DNA of 64,000 bases. Source: Cristatella mucedo. Taxonomy: Eukaryota > Bryozoa > Phylactolaemata > Cristatellidae. The notes beneath the pieces were generated by a model. The model ran no database searches and was not told where the DNA came from. It saw only the letters and a list, made by a program, of their open reading frames with translations. Within the stretch, counting starts at the first letter, position 1. Every line of letters begins with the position of its first letter. Location: assembly GCA_009760855.2 (NCBI GenBank), contig WPIO01000061.1:2230001-2294000 (forward strand), written 5' to 3'. This document shows, in pieces, positions 26,320 to 41,000 of the stretch. A program made the position numbers and the translations under genes.

Positions 26320-29300
26320 CTCTTTATAAAGCGCCCTCAAGAGAACTTAATCTCTTTCTAGGCGCTTTGCATTTGCTGCAAAGGGAAATGCAATTGAATG
26401 GTAAGTAAAATCATGCTTGAAAAACAAACAAAATGAATAATATGGTTATGGGTGACATGCACAGGGTCAGCATGCAAATGTGGTTAGTGGCAGCATGCAC
26501 AGTGTCAGCACGCATAAGCAAATGAAGGACGAATCACAGGTACCCACTAAATGCTGTCCTAAATAGGTGTGTTTGTGAGTAGCTTGGAAGTAGCAGTTCA
26601 GGACCGCTGAAAAGGACGAGCCACAGTCGGCAGCAGGAGAGTAGTTGTTGCGTAAGAATTGTGGAAGCTAGTTCAGTCTAAGACCTGCAGAGCTAAAGCT
26701 TCTGTCGCCAACGGACTTTAAGTGGAAGAATGGAACAGCTAATTTATCTAGCCTTCGGTCTTCACTTAGAGAACCGCCCGTGGCATGCTGCGGCAAATTT
26801 GAGCTAAAATCTACGTCGTTCCAGATAGTCAAGGAGCAGTGGCCGTGCTGCAAGCCGTCATGCCGTGGTGCAAGCCTGCTAGGAGCCTACGAAGGCTGCT
26901 GCAGGCTTCACTCCCAGCATTCTGACGCTCTGTGCATGTGTGCTTTCCTTTTCGGGCCGCTCTTATTGGCCTGGCCGAGGCGAGTTGCATGCGTTCCAGT
27001 CCCTGATCATGCAAACAGTAATCTCGGGGAGTATTATTCACGAAGCCTTGCATCGGGTCTTTGTGTGCCGTCACTCGCCTGTATACTTCCTGCTGCTTTC
27101 AGAAAGTGCATCTCTCTTGCCTTTTTTCAGCCAGCTGTCTGCTGGTCTAATAGCGCTATCATCGGTAGGGGGTTAGGGCAGACAATGGCAGCCGCCCCTT
27201 AGTGTGTGTGTATCTCCATCAGTAACTCCACAAAGTCATAAAGACCATGTGGGTGTTACGCAGGAGAGTTTTGCATAGCGCACTCACTGCCTAAGCGGCT
27301 TTCGGTACGCATTCGGTAGCCAACAGACATCGTCTCACGCAAAAAAGAGAAAGTGGGAAGCATAGCAGAGTCAGGAGAGCAGTTGAGGTAGTGAGTAGCA
27401 TAGAAGTAGCAGCTCAGGACCGCTGAAAAGGATGAGCCATAGTCGAGAGTAGGAGAGTAGTTGTCGTTGCGTAAGAATTGTGGAAGTGAGTTCCACAGTC
27501 TAGGACCTGCAGAGCTAGAGCTTCTGTTGCCAACGGTCTTTAAGCGGAGGAATGTGACAGCTAATTTATTGTCCACACAGGACCTGAGGGCGCGAAAAGG
27601 CTGAAACTGATGCAGCAGTTCAGCTAGGTACGAAAGAGCCAAGCCGTGGCGGGCCTTGTGGGTCAGCGTAAGAACTCTGTGAGACACAGTGGTTTAGATA
27701 TGGCCAACAGAAAGGCCATGCGCTATGCTGTGTGCGCACACGAGTTTGGTCGAACGATGAGGCCTCCTAAGCCTTTAGACAGTCTGCCAGTGGCGGCAAG
27801 TCACACGAGCTAGCACCATCCAAAATGGCTGCTGTGGCGCGCACATTAAGTCGCCGTTTGCACGCCAAAGAACGCAAGCGCTACAGCGGCAGCATGTTGT
27901 TTCGTTTCAGTGCACGAGGGCACACTTGTCTGTACGCTAGACACGCTCAGCCTCTGGTCGGCAAAGTTCACAACCGAAGTGCCACGCAAGCTGTGCGATT
28001 GGTTCCAGGCAAGTACACTACCGACCCGTGGAGAGCCTGCGAGTGGTTATGCCACAACGTACCTTGTCTACTTAGCCGTGCAATCGATTCTGTGCTCGCA
28101 AGCAGGTTTTTAGTCTGCATCGGTGAATGAGTCGAACGCAGTAACTGCCACGATCTGCACAGCCTCCCAGCAAGCAGCCTGTCGATTCTAAGCTCTGTCA
28201 CTCACCTTTAGATTCTTCTGTACCTTTGCTCCGGCCTACCCATGTGACATTCGTCCTCGGCATGCTTCAGTTCTTAAGACCCGAGCCTCTTACTTGAGTC
28301 GTTTTGTTTGTCTGTAACTAATCTCAAATCTCTGGAAACCATGTCTTCAGTTTGTTTGTTCTCAATGCCTGTAGCTGACCACCGACTGGTATTATGCCAG
28401 CTATGTACTGTACATTAGCAAAGAAGTTGAAACCCAACTTTTCCTCATATTTTCGAAATTTGTCTTCAATCGCATGAATTGTCATTTGCCTGCTTGCCTG
28501 TGCCTGCTTAATCTGCAGGTTATCGCTCTTATTTCCATGGTATGTCAACTGCCTAGAAGGAGATTTAGTTTTCTTAGGGCGCTATATAATTATTTTATTA
28601 TTACTATTATTGCACAAGGCTCTACTGTAAGAAAAGCAGCAAGTCAATGCTTCAGCCCATGCATGCTTTTTATGCTTTGTAGGCTGGCTTAGCTTTAAAA
28701 ACTTCAACAGCAGCGGTGAGATGTTCCTACATGCGCTGGCTGAGCACAGCTTTCCAGCACAGTAAGCACCAAGTTTTCCGGCAGTGTGTTGATCGTAGTG
28801 CCTGCACTTTTTGCTCAATCCCTCCATCGTTTGCTTTGCTTGCTGGCCTGCCAGCGATGTCCTAGCTCTCTGTCGTGCTTGGTGAGTGCTCAGGGCCGAT
28901 CCACAGCTGCATGCATGGCTGCTTTAATGCTTTCAAGTGCTCTGTTGCCCGGCTTGTTGAGCGTGCCTCCGTTTATGGCATGCTTGAAAGGCACCAATCC
29001 CCATTGAATAGCAAGGTCTGGTGTGATGATGTGCCACCCTCCACTGCCAGTGCCAGTATGCTTGGCATTGTAGAAAACCCTCTTACTTCCCTAACGAATT
29101 AACAGCCACAGCCCTGCCGGTCATGCTGCAAGGATTTTTGTGCAAGTGTATATTAATGCTCGTTTATTAAGTATGATTACTCCTAGGGGTATATCCTATA
29201 ACAAGTGATTGCTTCGTGCTCCAAAATATCACATGCATAGTAAGTTTTCTCTTATACTCCACCGAAATTAGTATTACTACCTAAATGCATAATCGGTGAA

Positions 29301-32300
29301 GACTAATGCACACGTGCACGAGTGAGATTTGCAGGCAACCTTGTGTGCAACATCGGTGTTGTAGCATATCCTGTCTTTTTAAGCAGTAAATGAGACGTTG
29401 AATTAGGGTGTGCATTTCCTCACATGTACCGGTCCTAATCGGGAGGGGGAATAGTATGGGTAAGCTGCATTCTCTCCAAGGTTCAGTTGCTGCTGCATCT
29501 AACGGTTTCGATCACCAAACGGTAGTAGTGCAAGGCAATATGTACCCCAACTATACTGCAAAGTTCTGCTTGCTTAAGCCCACTGTCTTGTAAATGCAGT
29601 TTCGTTTGGACGACATGCATGGTTGGTTTGTGAGTGTGAGTGTGATTGTGTATGAGCATGTGTATGTGTGTGTGTGCGCTTTTGTGTGAGTGTGTGCCTG
29701 CGGGTGCATGTGTGTACTGCTACTGTTTTCATTGTTATATAGGAAAACCGAGGCTTTGTTATATGAAGATTAATAGGCTGGTGATGCTCACTGCCTCACA
29801 ACTCGGCAGCTAGGCTTGTTCATCGTGAGGGTCATAGTTGCCACTTCACACCACTTCTTGCAACGTGCACTGCCTCCCAACCAGGCAGTGCATCGACTTC
29901 AAGGTTATGTCACTCAATCTAAGGCCCATCCCATTTTCTGGCTATAGCCTACTTATCAGACTTGTCCATGGAAAATATGTCCATCCAAAATAGTTTCGAT
30001 AGTTGGTTTTCAATATGCCGTTGCACGACTGCTCATCGTAATTCAAGTGATTTCTTGTAGCCAATAGTCTATTTGGCTGCGTCAGCCTGGCACCGTTGCT
30101 GCTGAAGACTGTGGAGAAAGCTGCTGCCACTCAGCCGTTGCAAATTCCGCTGCTCCATGAGGCCCTGCCGGCAGCTAGCCTCCTGCTTCGGCTGGAACAG
30201 TCCACCGTGTTGCCCAGTGAGTCTTATTGATTTCGGCTAGCGTTTGCTTTGCATTTTGCTTTGATGTGCATCTTTATCGTTGACCAAGGCACTAAACCCT
30301 AACGCATCTGATTCTTGCATATGAAGTCAACAGAAACTTGACATCCGAGGATAGTCCAAAGTTTGGGGCTGGCAGGTGTTGGTTGCCTAGGGCCCTGTGC
30401 TTGATTCACTTCCTTTCACAAGTTATGCCATTTCTCTTACCGATGTAATTGCCAAAACATAAACTAGGCTACTAGTTCTACCTAAATGGCATGCAACAGT
30501 ACCTGTGCGGTATCCCTGCCTGCCTTCGAGCACACTAGACCTTCCCGACTCCATTGCTGCATGTATTTTGACCATTTGTACGATGTTGGCAAAAGCGTTC
30601 TGAAATCGAACGACGATAAAACCAACTTTAAACTTATTCGAAAACCAAGTATTACTCAGAAATGAGTAAAAAGCCTCAAAATGGACTCGACTACTATATC
30701 TCATGTTGCAGCTGCACGAAATGTCGTGGCTCCAAATTGACCTTTATTGGGTTACTCTATCAGGGGGCATGTCGGCCAGTAGTAGGAGTTATCCCCCAAA
30801 ATGGCCGCCAATAGGGGAGTTGTCCCTCCAAAAGCATGCTTATAAAATATTGTACGAAGACCAGTAAACTGATTGGCATGAAAATTGGCACGAAGAACAC
30901 TGGTAGCATTAGCTATCGTTTGATATAATATAGCTGCTGTTTTGACCTTCCGATGACCAAGTCCAAGGTCACGTATAGCACTGCTGGTAAAAGGCAGCTC
31001 CAATTTTCCGGTCAAAAAATGTTTTGTAGAAATATAGCAAACCACTCAAAAATGCAAGACATTCCACTGGACACTCCCCCACAAAACCTTTAAAAAAATT
31101 GACATTTCAAACTGTTGACTGTCATCACGAACACAGCCCACGGACACTTTGTCACAGGCACATTATATGCATACACACCCATCATACGTAGATGCACACG
31201 TGGGGAGTGTGGAGACAGGTGAGCTCCACCTATATTCCAAGTTTCACACAGATCGGCCCAGTATCGACCAAGTTGTACAATGTACCAGGTACCAAGTACT
31301 ACTGTTGTGACAGCACTCAGAGAAGCCAACTTAAGGTGCCAAAGCATGCAGGTGACATGGAATAACAAGAGTGTTACTTTATTTGTCGCCATACAACATC
31401 GAAACACATACTTAAGAGCATGTACTTCGAATTTCACGTTGATTGGGTCACAAGTAGCCTAACTGTGACATTTTTACTCCATGTGAGTGAAATGATGACA
31501 AACGCTTAGCACGACAAACACAGCCAGTTTTGACCAAAACAAGTCTATCTACTGAGGTCCAATATGCTTGCGAGAAGGCTGGAATGATTATGTACCTACA
31601 ATCAATCATGTATTCCAAAGTTTAAGGTTATCGGATCATTATTTTAGGAGATATGGCGTAAATGACAGCAGGCATTGGACTGTCGTTTGCAGATAAACTT
31701 GAGAACTCCAAGCTATAACCAAGAGGTAGCACTAGGAAACGCTATCATCGCACGAACATTCAATATTATTCAACATTCAACATATTCAATAAATAGATAA
31801 ATATGGATCTTAGGAATAGGTCAACCTAACAAGATCCTTATACAGCATAAGCAGATAATATCCTCGATAGGTCTCATACCTCAGGCGGAAATCCAGGCTA
31901 GAGCCGGGCGGCTCACCGGCATTCGCCAATACAAATAGCTAACTATTAACGACAAATGAGAACTTGAAATAACCTAAATTTCCTTGAATAGAAATGAATC
32001 AACTTTTTCAGATTGGCTTCCAGTAAACGACGCGCTAGTTCCATCCAAGTCAACACACTGACCGGCCGCCGAACAAAAGACCACTCACGGCAGTCGCCTC
32101 GTGCATTATGGCGGCTACTGGGACTGGATCCGCTGTCCCGGGATTCATGCGGTGCCGTGATAATGGACTCATTAGTTACGGCGGTCCTGGCAGCAGCAAA
32201 TTCTCAATACATTATCCCTTATGTTCGTCTACTGGCCGAATGACAGTCACTTCCGGTTTGTGATCAGGTGTAAACATACCAATGTAAACAGGTTTCTGCC

Positions 32301-35300
32301 AAGTACATAAGGAGTGGGCCTTGGAATGCTGTTTACCACCGGTTGCTGGGCGGGGCGGGGAAGCAGAGGCAGGACTAGGCACGCTGCCGATAGGGGGTTT
32401 ACTCTTTTATGATCTTGCTATACTACCAGTCGGACGTGTGATCTCGAGGGGCGTGTCATTTCCGGGAAAGTTTACGTTTTATCATTCTCCAGTTATTTTT
32501 TAAGGGTCTGTTTAGGGCTGAGTAGCTTATATTCGCAGAGTTCACCAGAAAACCGCAGTTCCGGCTCAGTTATTTGTCAAAGAAAATTATTTTGTTGAGC
32601 TCGATGTACGACTTCCGGTTTAAATAGGTCTTACAAAATAATTTTATTGACCATGTTCCAGTCATCTTACAACCATCAAAATTTGAGCTTGCATTTATAA
32701 CTAGTTTATCTTTAATATGCGAATTTCGAAAAAATTGACCATTTTTTGTGGACCTACCCCCCCCCTTATTTCGGAGGCTACCCCGGACAATCCAGTCTAC
32801 CAACTTGCAGCTACTTAGCATTGCAAACATTTGGTCCTGCTTAAATTGGCATACCACATCCAAGTTGGTTCGTGCATTTAGGACATCCCATATCGATTTC
32901 TGTAACATAGTTTTGCTTTTCTACTGGCAAAAGCAATAAGGTGCTTACAATTGGTGCAAAACTGCAGCTAAGCTTGTCTAATAAAGAAAAGTAAATGCTA
33001 GCTGATTTAACAGCCTCTTTTGTACAGCGACAGAACAGCCTTTACGGCTATCGCACCACTTGCAGCAGCGATAAAGGATCGTCTACCTCGGGACCGAGGT
33101 CGTGAAAAGCAACCGTCTTACCTAGTGTGTCTGTCGTTAACCTTGCAATTGACACTTTGCACCACTTCTCACCGACCTGTACTGGCTCTCCCATCAAGCA
33201 GTGTATCGACTTATCGTAGATGACGTGGACAGTCAAAATTGGTGATGTCATATCGTAAGAAAAATAGACCAGGAGTAAAAAGGCCGTGTAGCTTCAGCTT
33301 TACTCTCAACTTGTTTCTGTTGCAATCAGGATTGTCTCCTGTTATGGCAGCTGCATGTTAAAACCCCAAACTATTTGGCTTGTTTGGAACGTCTAAACTT
33401 GTTCTACCTGTGATTAGTGCATAGCATTCACCCTCCTGCTTTTGTATCGGAATTTTCAGAAGAAGCAAATGCACCGCTTTGGAAGATGTTGAGCGATGAA
33501 TCGAAGCAGCTTTTCACCAATGACAAGTTGCTTGTCTCCAGCCCTGAGCAAGGTGAGTATGGTGAAATGTAGAGAGAGACAGAGAGATGTAAACAGTAGA
33601 AACAGTAGAGAAAAGGAAGGTAACAGGAGCTGGTGTAGCATAAGCCTCAGAATAGCTTGTTAATGAACAGCTGTACATGGGTTTTACATCTGTTAGCAGG
33701 GTGCCTTACGTGTTTTATATCCTGCTTTTGTTACGCAACACTGCATTCTTCCATATTGCAGCCGTGAAAGATGCTGTTGCCCTTGCCGAAAAGGTGCTTT
33801 CGGACCATCCTGAAAAGCTTACTGAAGTATCAACAAGGTATGTCCCACAGCTGTTTGTGTTTCACTCATTTGCTGATACCTTGCTGACATCTATGCCAGG
33901 CAGAATTTATTCAGGTCGCAGTCCAGTGCTGCAGTTCTACGATGATTGCATGGATTGCCTGGATATAAATATGTGCATATTGCTAGGCCACAATGCACCC
34001 CATTCACTCCCAAGTGACCTGTAGCTCGATACTACAGAGCACCAGAGGAACAAATAAACTTCGCTCACACCACCTTCGGCCGTTTCTATCTAGAACATGG
34101 GGCACACACCTGCGAAATGCCTTCAATATCACACCAAGCCTATGAAGTAAATTGCAATAAGTATTTAGAGCTAATCGCTCTACAGCAGCTGCGCTTTTCT
34201 ACTACAGTTGTATAACGAGTTACCTCAGAAATGGGGGGGGGGTTTAGGTAGGGACACTGCTATTCCTGCTGGGTCACTTGGCAGCAGTTGATACCATTGA
34301 GCACAAGGTCCTCCTTAAGCTACTGTCATCTCCTGGGCATCACTAGTATTGACCTGTTGTGGCTTAGGTTCTAAGGGGTATTTTGAGTGTGCATGTTCAA
34401 TGGCCACTGGTCACCGGTGAGCCCCAAACGTGTGGCATGTCTGAGTGCATATCCTAGGCCCGATAATTTTCACAGACTACACTATACAAATAAATTATAA
34501 AAAATGCTTGTTTCAAAGGTTGTTACAGAGGTTTAAGTCGAGTTCTAGGCACGTCTAGTGTCCACCATCACTACCTCTGCATATGTAATTCCTTAAATGT
34601 ATTTGCAGGTGCTGCTATTGCCATTTTCAGTTTTCTCGTTCTTGCTTGCTACTTTGTTTCGTTTGATAAATTATTGCATGGCTCAGTTGCGTAAGCTGTG
34701 GCTGTTGATTCTGCTGTTAGATGGCTTCATACTACACTGCTTTTGTAGTACCTCTGTGGCTCTATGGTTCTTGTTTCGTTAAATGTGGGTCCATTGAACA
34801 GTTTTTTTCCATTGTAATGCTTTGCCAGGCAGTACCTCCGAGTGTTGGCACATGGCCTGGTACAGAAACCGTTTGATCTTCGCCGGGCATCCCAGGCTGC
34901 AACCAGGAGGCTTCTGCAAGGACTGGGTGGCCACAAGTTAGCCATAATCTTACTGCAGATCATTAGTGATATGCTCAGCAAGGTCAAGGTCGGTACTGGT
35001 GTTATATGTATGCTTGGCCTTGTGAGTCGTCATATTTAGGTTTTGTGGTTGTTTTGATCGCCCGTGCCTGCATTGCTGTGCTACATAAAAGCTCATGATA
35101 TTTTATTTACATTAGTCGCCATAATTTTGTCACACCCTAGAATCGACTATTTCCGAGGATTAAAAAAAATTTGAAATTGCCTTCTAAAGTTGCACATAGC
35201 TATGGAGAATGACATCTTAAAATAAAGCTAGCGTGAACAAGCAATGTATGCCTTTCATAAATGCATGACCATTTTGCCCCAAAAATGGCCCCAAGCATGA

Positions 35301-37990
35301 AGACTTTTAAGATGAGCTTTCGCCGAAGCCAAACGGTTCTAATGCCTCCAACTTTAGGGCGATGTTTTCCTGCCTAGTGGCAGCACTGGGCAGGCCTGAC
35401 CGTGTAGCATTATCAGGGCTCCCGTCTCTCTCGTCATGCCGAGCTGGTTTGGCCCAGTGGTTAAGGTGCTCGGTCTGGCAGAGGTCGTGGGCTTGAGCAT
35501 CAGTGACCTATGTGAAGTGCCTGAATAGAGATTAAGTTCTCTTAGGATGCAATAGAAATGAATTATTTTATTTCATTTTCCCTATCTTCAGGTTATATGA
35601 AACCGTACTCTTCGGAATTAATAACAGCAGCAATTTGACCGTACGATTGTCCAGCCATGTAGAGTGCCATGGTTTTACCCGGCAGGAAGCTCGACAGTTC
35701 GGTGACCTTTGTAATGACTGATGGGCTTTCCCTGCAAAATAAGTAATCAATGGGGTCTCGGTACAATTCCGGCTCGTGCAAAGCCTCATGTCTTTGAGCG
35801 CACGAGCTGATGAAGGCGTCGTTGCTCGAGGCTCTGTTCTGGGCAAAACAGGCATTTTAAAGGAGTTTAAAAAGGTTTTTGGCTAATTTTGGATACACTG
35901 TACAAGTTCCACAATTATCATGCGATTCGTACTTGAGCACCTAAATGTTAGCAGGTAGAATCAGCATGCCAGCTCCAGTTCAGTGGGGGGGGGGGGGCTT
36001 ACAAAACGATGGCAGTCCAGCAAATCCGGACCGTTCAAATGCTTTTGCGTTTGATTGTAGATACTGCAGAAATTACGATATTGACTTACAATTTTTAGTG
36101 CTTTGGAACTTTGTTGTAAACGACCCGAAGAGCATTCTCAAGAATACGAAAGGGAAGCAAGAAGACTTAAATACATTAACTAACGAATTCTGACAAAGTG
36201 AGCTCAGAATAGTTTACCCTAAACACAGTTGTGTTGAGAACATGCAAAACAAGAAGGCCAAGCTAAGATTATTGCTTCTGCCGGTTGGAGAACACCAGCC
36301 TTATAATGCAACTAGCAATCGATGGCTACGGGTCTCTTGTTTTCCAACCACTTGGTCACCAGGATATGGCAATGACTAATCCGGGTTATCTATCGATTGG
36401 TTGTCGTTGGGTCTGAACCTTAGATTTCCCAACTTTTATGAGTAATTAGTCTTATTTGTCCATTTTAGTAATTGGACAGAGGTCAAGCACTGCCTTTTTT
36501 GGTCTTGTTTGATAAATAGTTCTCAAATACTATTTGGCCATTGTTTCATAGTAACCTTGTTTTTTGAAAAAAATAATTCTGAATTTATCAATTCTCAGGT
36601 GGGAAGCAGCAACTCGCCTGTCCACTTGTGTAGTAATTAGTCCGATTTGTTTGCCCCTATAAATGTATTGTTCGTTCATCGACTCGTGCAAACCTGGTTT
36701 CCCACATCGACTCATGTCACTAAAACAGCTGTTGATGTTCAATGTGTAACTACTGCTATTCTTCAGTAGTAGCATATAGTTTAATTTTGATCCTGAATGC
36801 TCAAAATGCTTTTAACCTCTGGTGATAATGCACCCAGCCATCATCACCAATGGAATGGGTGTCCACTCAACTCGTCACTGTCGTGTGAATTGAGTCTTTG
36901 GCCCATGCAATGTTGTACCACAAAACAGTAAATTATGTCAGGTGACCTCACAATATTACCGATATGCCCGATCCGCTGAATAACAATTGAACTTAGGTGT
37001 TCATTTATCCCGGCTTCTTGATGGGAAAATTAGGCTCCATTTCTTGTAAGCACATATTGTCAAATGGCCAGGTCCATGACAGGGGTTTTGGAGTAATTTG
37101 CTGTTTGGCCCCCATAATTCCTGAAAACGACTGATCTCTCTTGACTTTCCAGATAATGGATAACCATGACTGGCATTTCTGCCGGGGTTACTCGGAGGCT
37201 CTTGTCAGATCGAGCAAATGCACAGCTGTGATCTGGCAGGGCGGGAGATTGGCCGGTCACCGTCTAGCTACGTGTGAAGCTATTCAGACGTATTAAGATG
37301 CTGATTGTATGCATTCACTCATCTTAAACAAACCCCTTCTGTAGTGCTGAAGAATTATGTTGCCTTGCCACTCCGAAGTGCTTTTAGCCGATGATTACTC
37401 ATCAGGTTTTTCTTATTCTGCATTGTTTTGGCTCGAATTTCTAATTATTACAATTAAAGGGTTATTTTTCAGGTAACTGCTCATCTGTATAATATGGAGT
37501 CGTCATATTTGTATCTTAACAATAATAATAATAAGCTGTTTTATAGGGTCTCGAGTGAATTACACCTTTTCTAGCGACTTCTAGCTAATAATAATGTACC
37601 GTATCTTTGTAACTCCTCAAAACCATTAGGACTGAATTATATTATTACTCTGAACCATTGCATATTCAGAGCGTTTTAGGGATTTCTGTGAGTAGGCGGC
37701 AGCTGTTGGCAGCCAACATCGTGCATCTCGCTTAGCAATTCATAATCTAGAGATAAGGACAAGAGAATAGTCGTGGAAGCAAGCAGCCAAAGGATGCCTA
37801 CATAAATAGCTGCAGAATCGGTGGCTGAAGAATAGACAACTTCGGAGTTGTGGATTTCAGTTTCAGGAACTGTACATTTGTTGCCAACAGTCTTTAGAAA
37901 ATGGCACTAATATAATAAAGAGGCTTTGCTGTGGCACTTAGCTGAGGAATGGGGAAGCAAAGCATGGCAGGCACCGGAAAACTCAGAAAG

Positions 37991-38034
<44 letters not shown>

Positions 38035-41000
38035 TGGAGGGTACATGGTAGACATAGTGAAGACACTGAGAAGGGTGGGAAAGGGAGCTGTCCCTCATTC
38101 ACAGGCAAGTCGAGGAGAATTTATAGCAGGCACTGCCATAGCTTAAGGAGCTATGTTAGTTGCCTATGCAGTACACGATAACATGCAAGACTCATACCGT
38201 TCTCATCTAATGGTAGGCGAAGATGATGACAGCATAGCCTATATGCAGCTCCTTTAGGCAGTGCACGCTAATAAGAAAGCTTAGATCTGCTGGTATGTGT
38301 GTTCGCTGGTGGTTCTGCACTACATTATTGCACAGTTTGGCTGTCCTGTTCCACGTTTTATGGAATTCATTCCTTTAGCACTTCGAGCCACTTGCTTGTT
38401 CGATGAACCCAATAGTAGATTGAAAACCTGTTTTTAACGGCCCACAGAGATGGTGGAATTTTTTACCTGTCTTAAATGCATTATTTCGTTGATGCATTTT
38501 CTCTGGTTTCCCTTTATCCTCCCAATTATGCATTAATATTCTGGTTCTCTCTGGCCTTGTTTCTGTTGCATTTTGACTAGCTGTAGTTGTTGATCTTAAA
38601 ATACATGCTAGCAGTGGGCACTTGCATGTTGTGTTAGTGTGTTCGTTTTTTTCATTTGTTGCCTATATGCTAACAATCTAACCATACTGCGATGGTGTGG
38701 AGTTGGTTGGCAACATGTTTCTTGATCATTGAGACTAGCTCTGATGCACAGTGTAATGGTAATACATGTAGACGAACTTGGCCCGGTAGCAGTGTTTCAT
38801 GTCAATCTGATTCACCCAATCCTTATGCAAACTTTAGCTGATTGGATAGCTTGGTTTGGATCGATCATGTGGTTATTCTGACAGATTCCCGAACTGTACT
38901 AGCCTTTCATGGACAGTGGACAGGCGATACCTCATGCCTCTTCAGCTCTGGCTAAGCTTGGTCTGTCCAGGCTCTGTTTATGTTCTGTCGTTGTTCTATG
39001 ACCTGCTGCAGCTTCATGGATCAATCGTGTCCAGCTGTGCTTATCATTCCCGGAAGAATGGAGGGGTGGTATAATGTGCTAGTATTGTCATCTTGCCTGT
39101 TAGCCGTGCATCTCCGGCTATTTAAATATGCATGCATTAGTTTTTTGTGGGCGGGTGTGAAATAGTGTCTAAAGGTTTTACTGGTTTCTTTTCTGTTCTT
39201 TTGTGGCACAGATTGACCTAGGTATGGCTGGGCAGCCCCTTCATGACTGTGGCCAAGTATTCTTCTGCTGCCAGTTTAGCTTTTGCATCGGTGAAGAGTG
39301 CTCTGTGCACTGTGACTGCATTTATTTAATGTTAGTGTGGCAGCTTCGCATTGGATTGGGAAGCATCCACCCTTAGCTCTTACCATCCGTGCCGCCACCG
39401 AAAAGGGCATATGCACATTGCGCTAATCTGACTTGGTATGTGCTCCATCAATTCGACCAGGTGGTTGAGGCGGACGACGACATTGCCGCTCAGGGCGATG
39501 CCAAGGCAGAGGCAGGAGTCGTGTCGACCACACACGTCTACACGGAGGCCGTGCTGAGCGCTGCACTTGTGCCTGGTGCCTCCCTCGCCGAGGCGGTGCT
39601 GGTCGCCGAGGAGGCACTCCTGCCTGCCCATCACCCGATAGTGACAGGTGACCGACCGCATGCTATCAGCTGCTTCGCGAGCGGCAGCCTGCGTAAGCGG
39701 ACTGCCACGGCCAAGGCCGTTGTACGGCTCTGCTGTGCAGGTGGTGGGTGTGCCTCGATGGGCCACTATTCAGTGTCGACCCGGGATGGCACATGCTCGG
39801 TGTGCCTGGGCAGCACCACCCAGGCCTTCGTGGCACTAAAGCCGTGCCCTTGAAAGTTTGTTGTCCTTCTAAAGTTCTTCGGCTAAAGTTGTTTCAAAGG
39901 CTGCGATAGCTCGCCCATTCTGCTCGGCACTCTCCTGGCAAGCTCAGCGGCTGGAAGTTGGCAGTCTGTCGGCAAGCTCTGTGCTCGCATTTCTCGTGGT
40001 CTCACTTGTGTGTGGTCGGGCTTGTCGGCGTGTGCCGACATGTGCGCTGACCCGTGGGCGTGCGTGCATATGTGGCATTTTATCAACGTTAGCCGTTGAA
40101 GCTGCATCCCATTACCTTATGAGTTCTGCTGGCCACATCGCCTTTCTCAGCATATGGGACCGTACGCTTTCAGGCCGTGGCTGCCGAGACGTGTGGCATC
40201 GCATTTGCCGAGCGCTAAATCTAAAGACACCCGCTGACGCTTGCTCGGTCGCCGCCGATCCGCGGGCCACCGTATCGAAGCTGCTGGCTGGCGGCGCCGG
40301 CGGAAGGCTGACGGCAATGCAAGCGGCTGCAGTCGGCGGCGCGGCACTCGCAGCGCCCGAGCGTCTCCTGCCGTTGTTCGTGGACGTCGCCGTGAGCCTG
40401 CTGCAGCAGCCTGAAGTGGCCAAGATCAGCGCTCAGGATATCGTCATCGCGCAGTATCCGGACGGCGTCCTCTGCGACACGTCGGTGCTCGAAAAGTATG
40501 TCAAGGACTGAGGCCTGTGACGTGGCGTACAGGCCCAGTTGGATTTCCGGCGAGGCATGCATTGACGTGCCTGTCACCTTATTGTCAAGTGCCTGTGCTG
40601 CTGCTACTGCGAACGACCAGCTTGTGCTGAGATCTGCATACGAGTAGTCCTTGATACAAAGTGTGCTAAGAAGGGCCGCCTCTGTTCAACCGCCTGCTAA
40701 GAATTTTAGATGATTTAACAGCCTCATTTATGTAGTTGCAGAAGAGCCTTAGCAGGTATCATTGCTACTTCCAGTGGACATTAAAGCATTGCTCACTGCC
40801 GAACTGGAATGCACAACCAGCACATGAAGAACAACTACCTTACTCGTGTGATGAACAAAGCCTTTGTGCCTCCTTCTGTTATGTATGCACATGTGTCTCA
40901 TCTTCTCTAATGCCATGTGCTCAATAGTGCCGGCAGCTTGAAATTCGGTCAAACCTTTCTACATTCTCCTCTTACATTACCGAGCCCAACAGCTTGTCCC

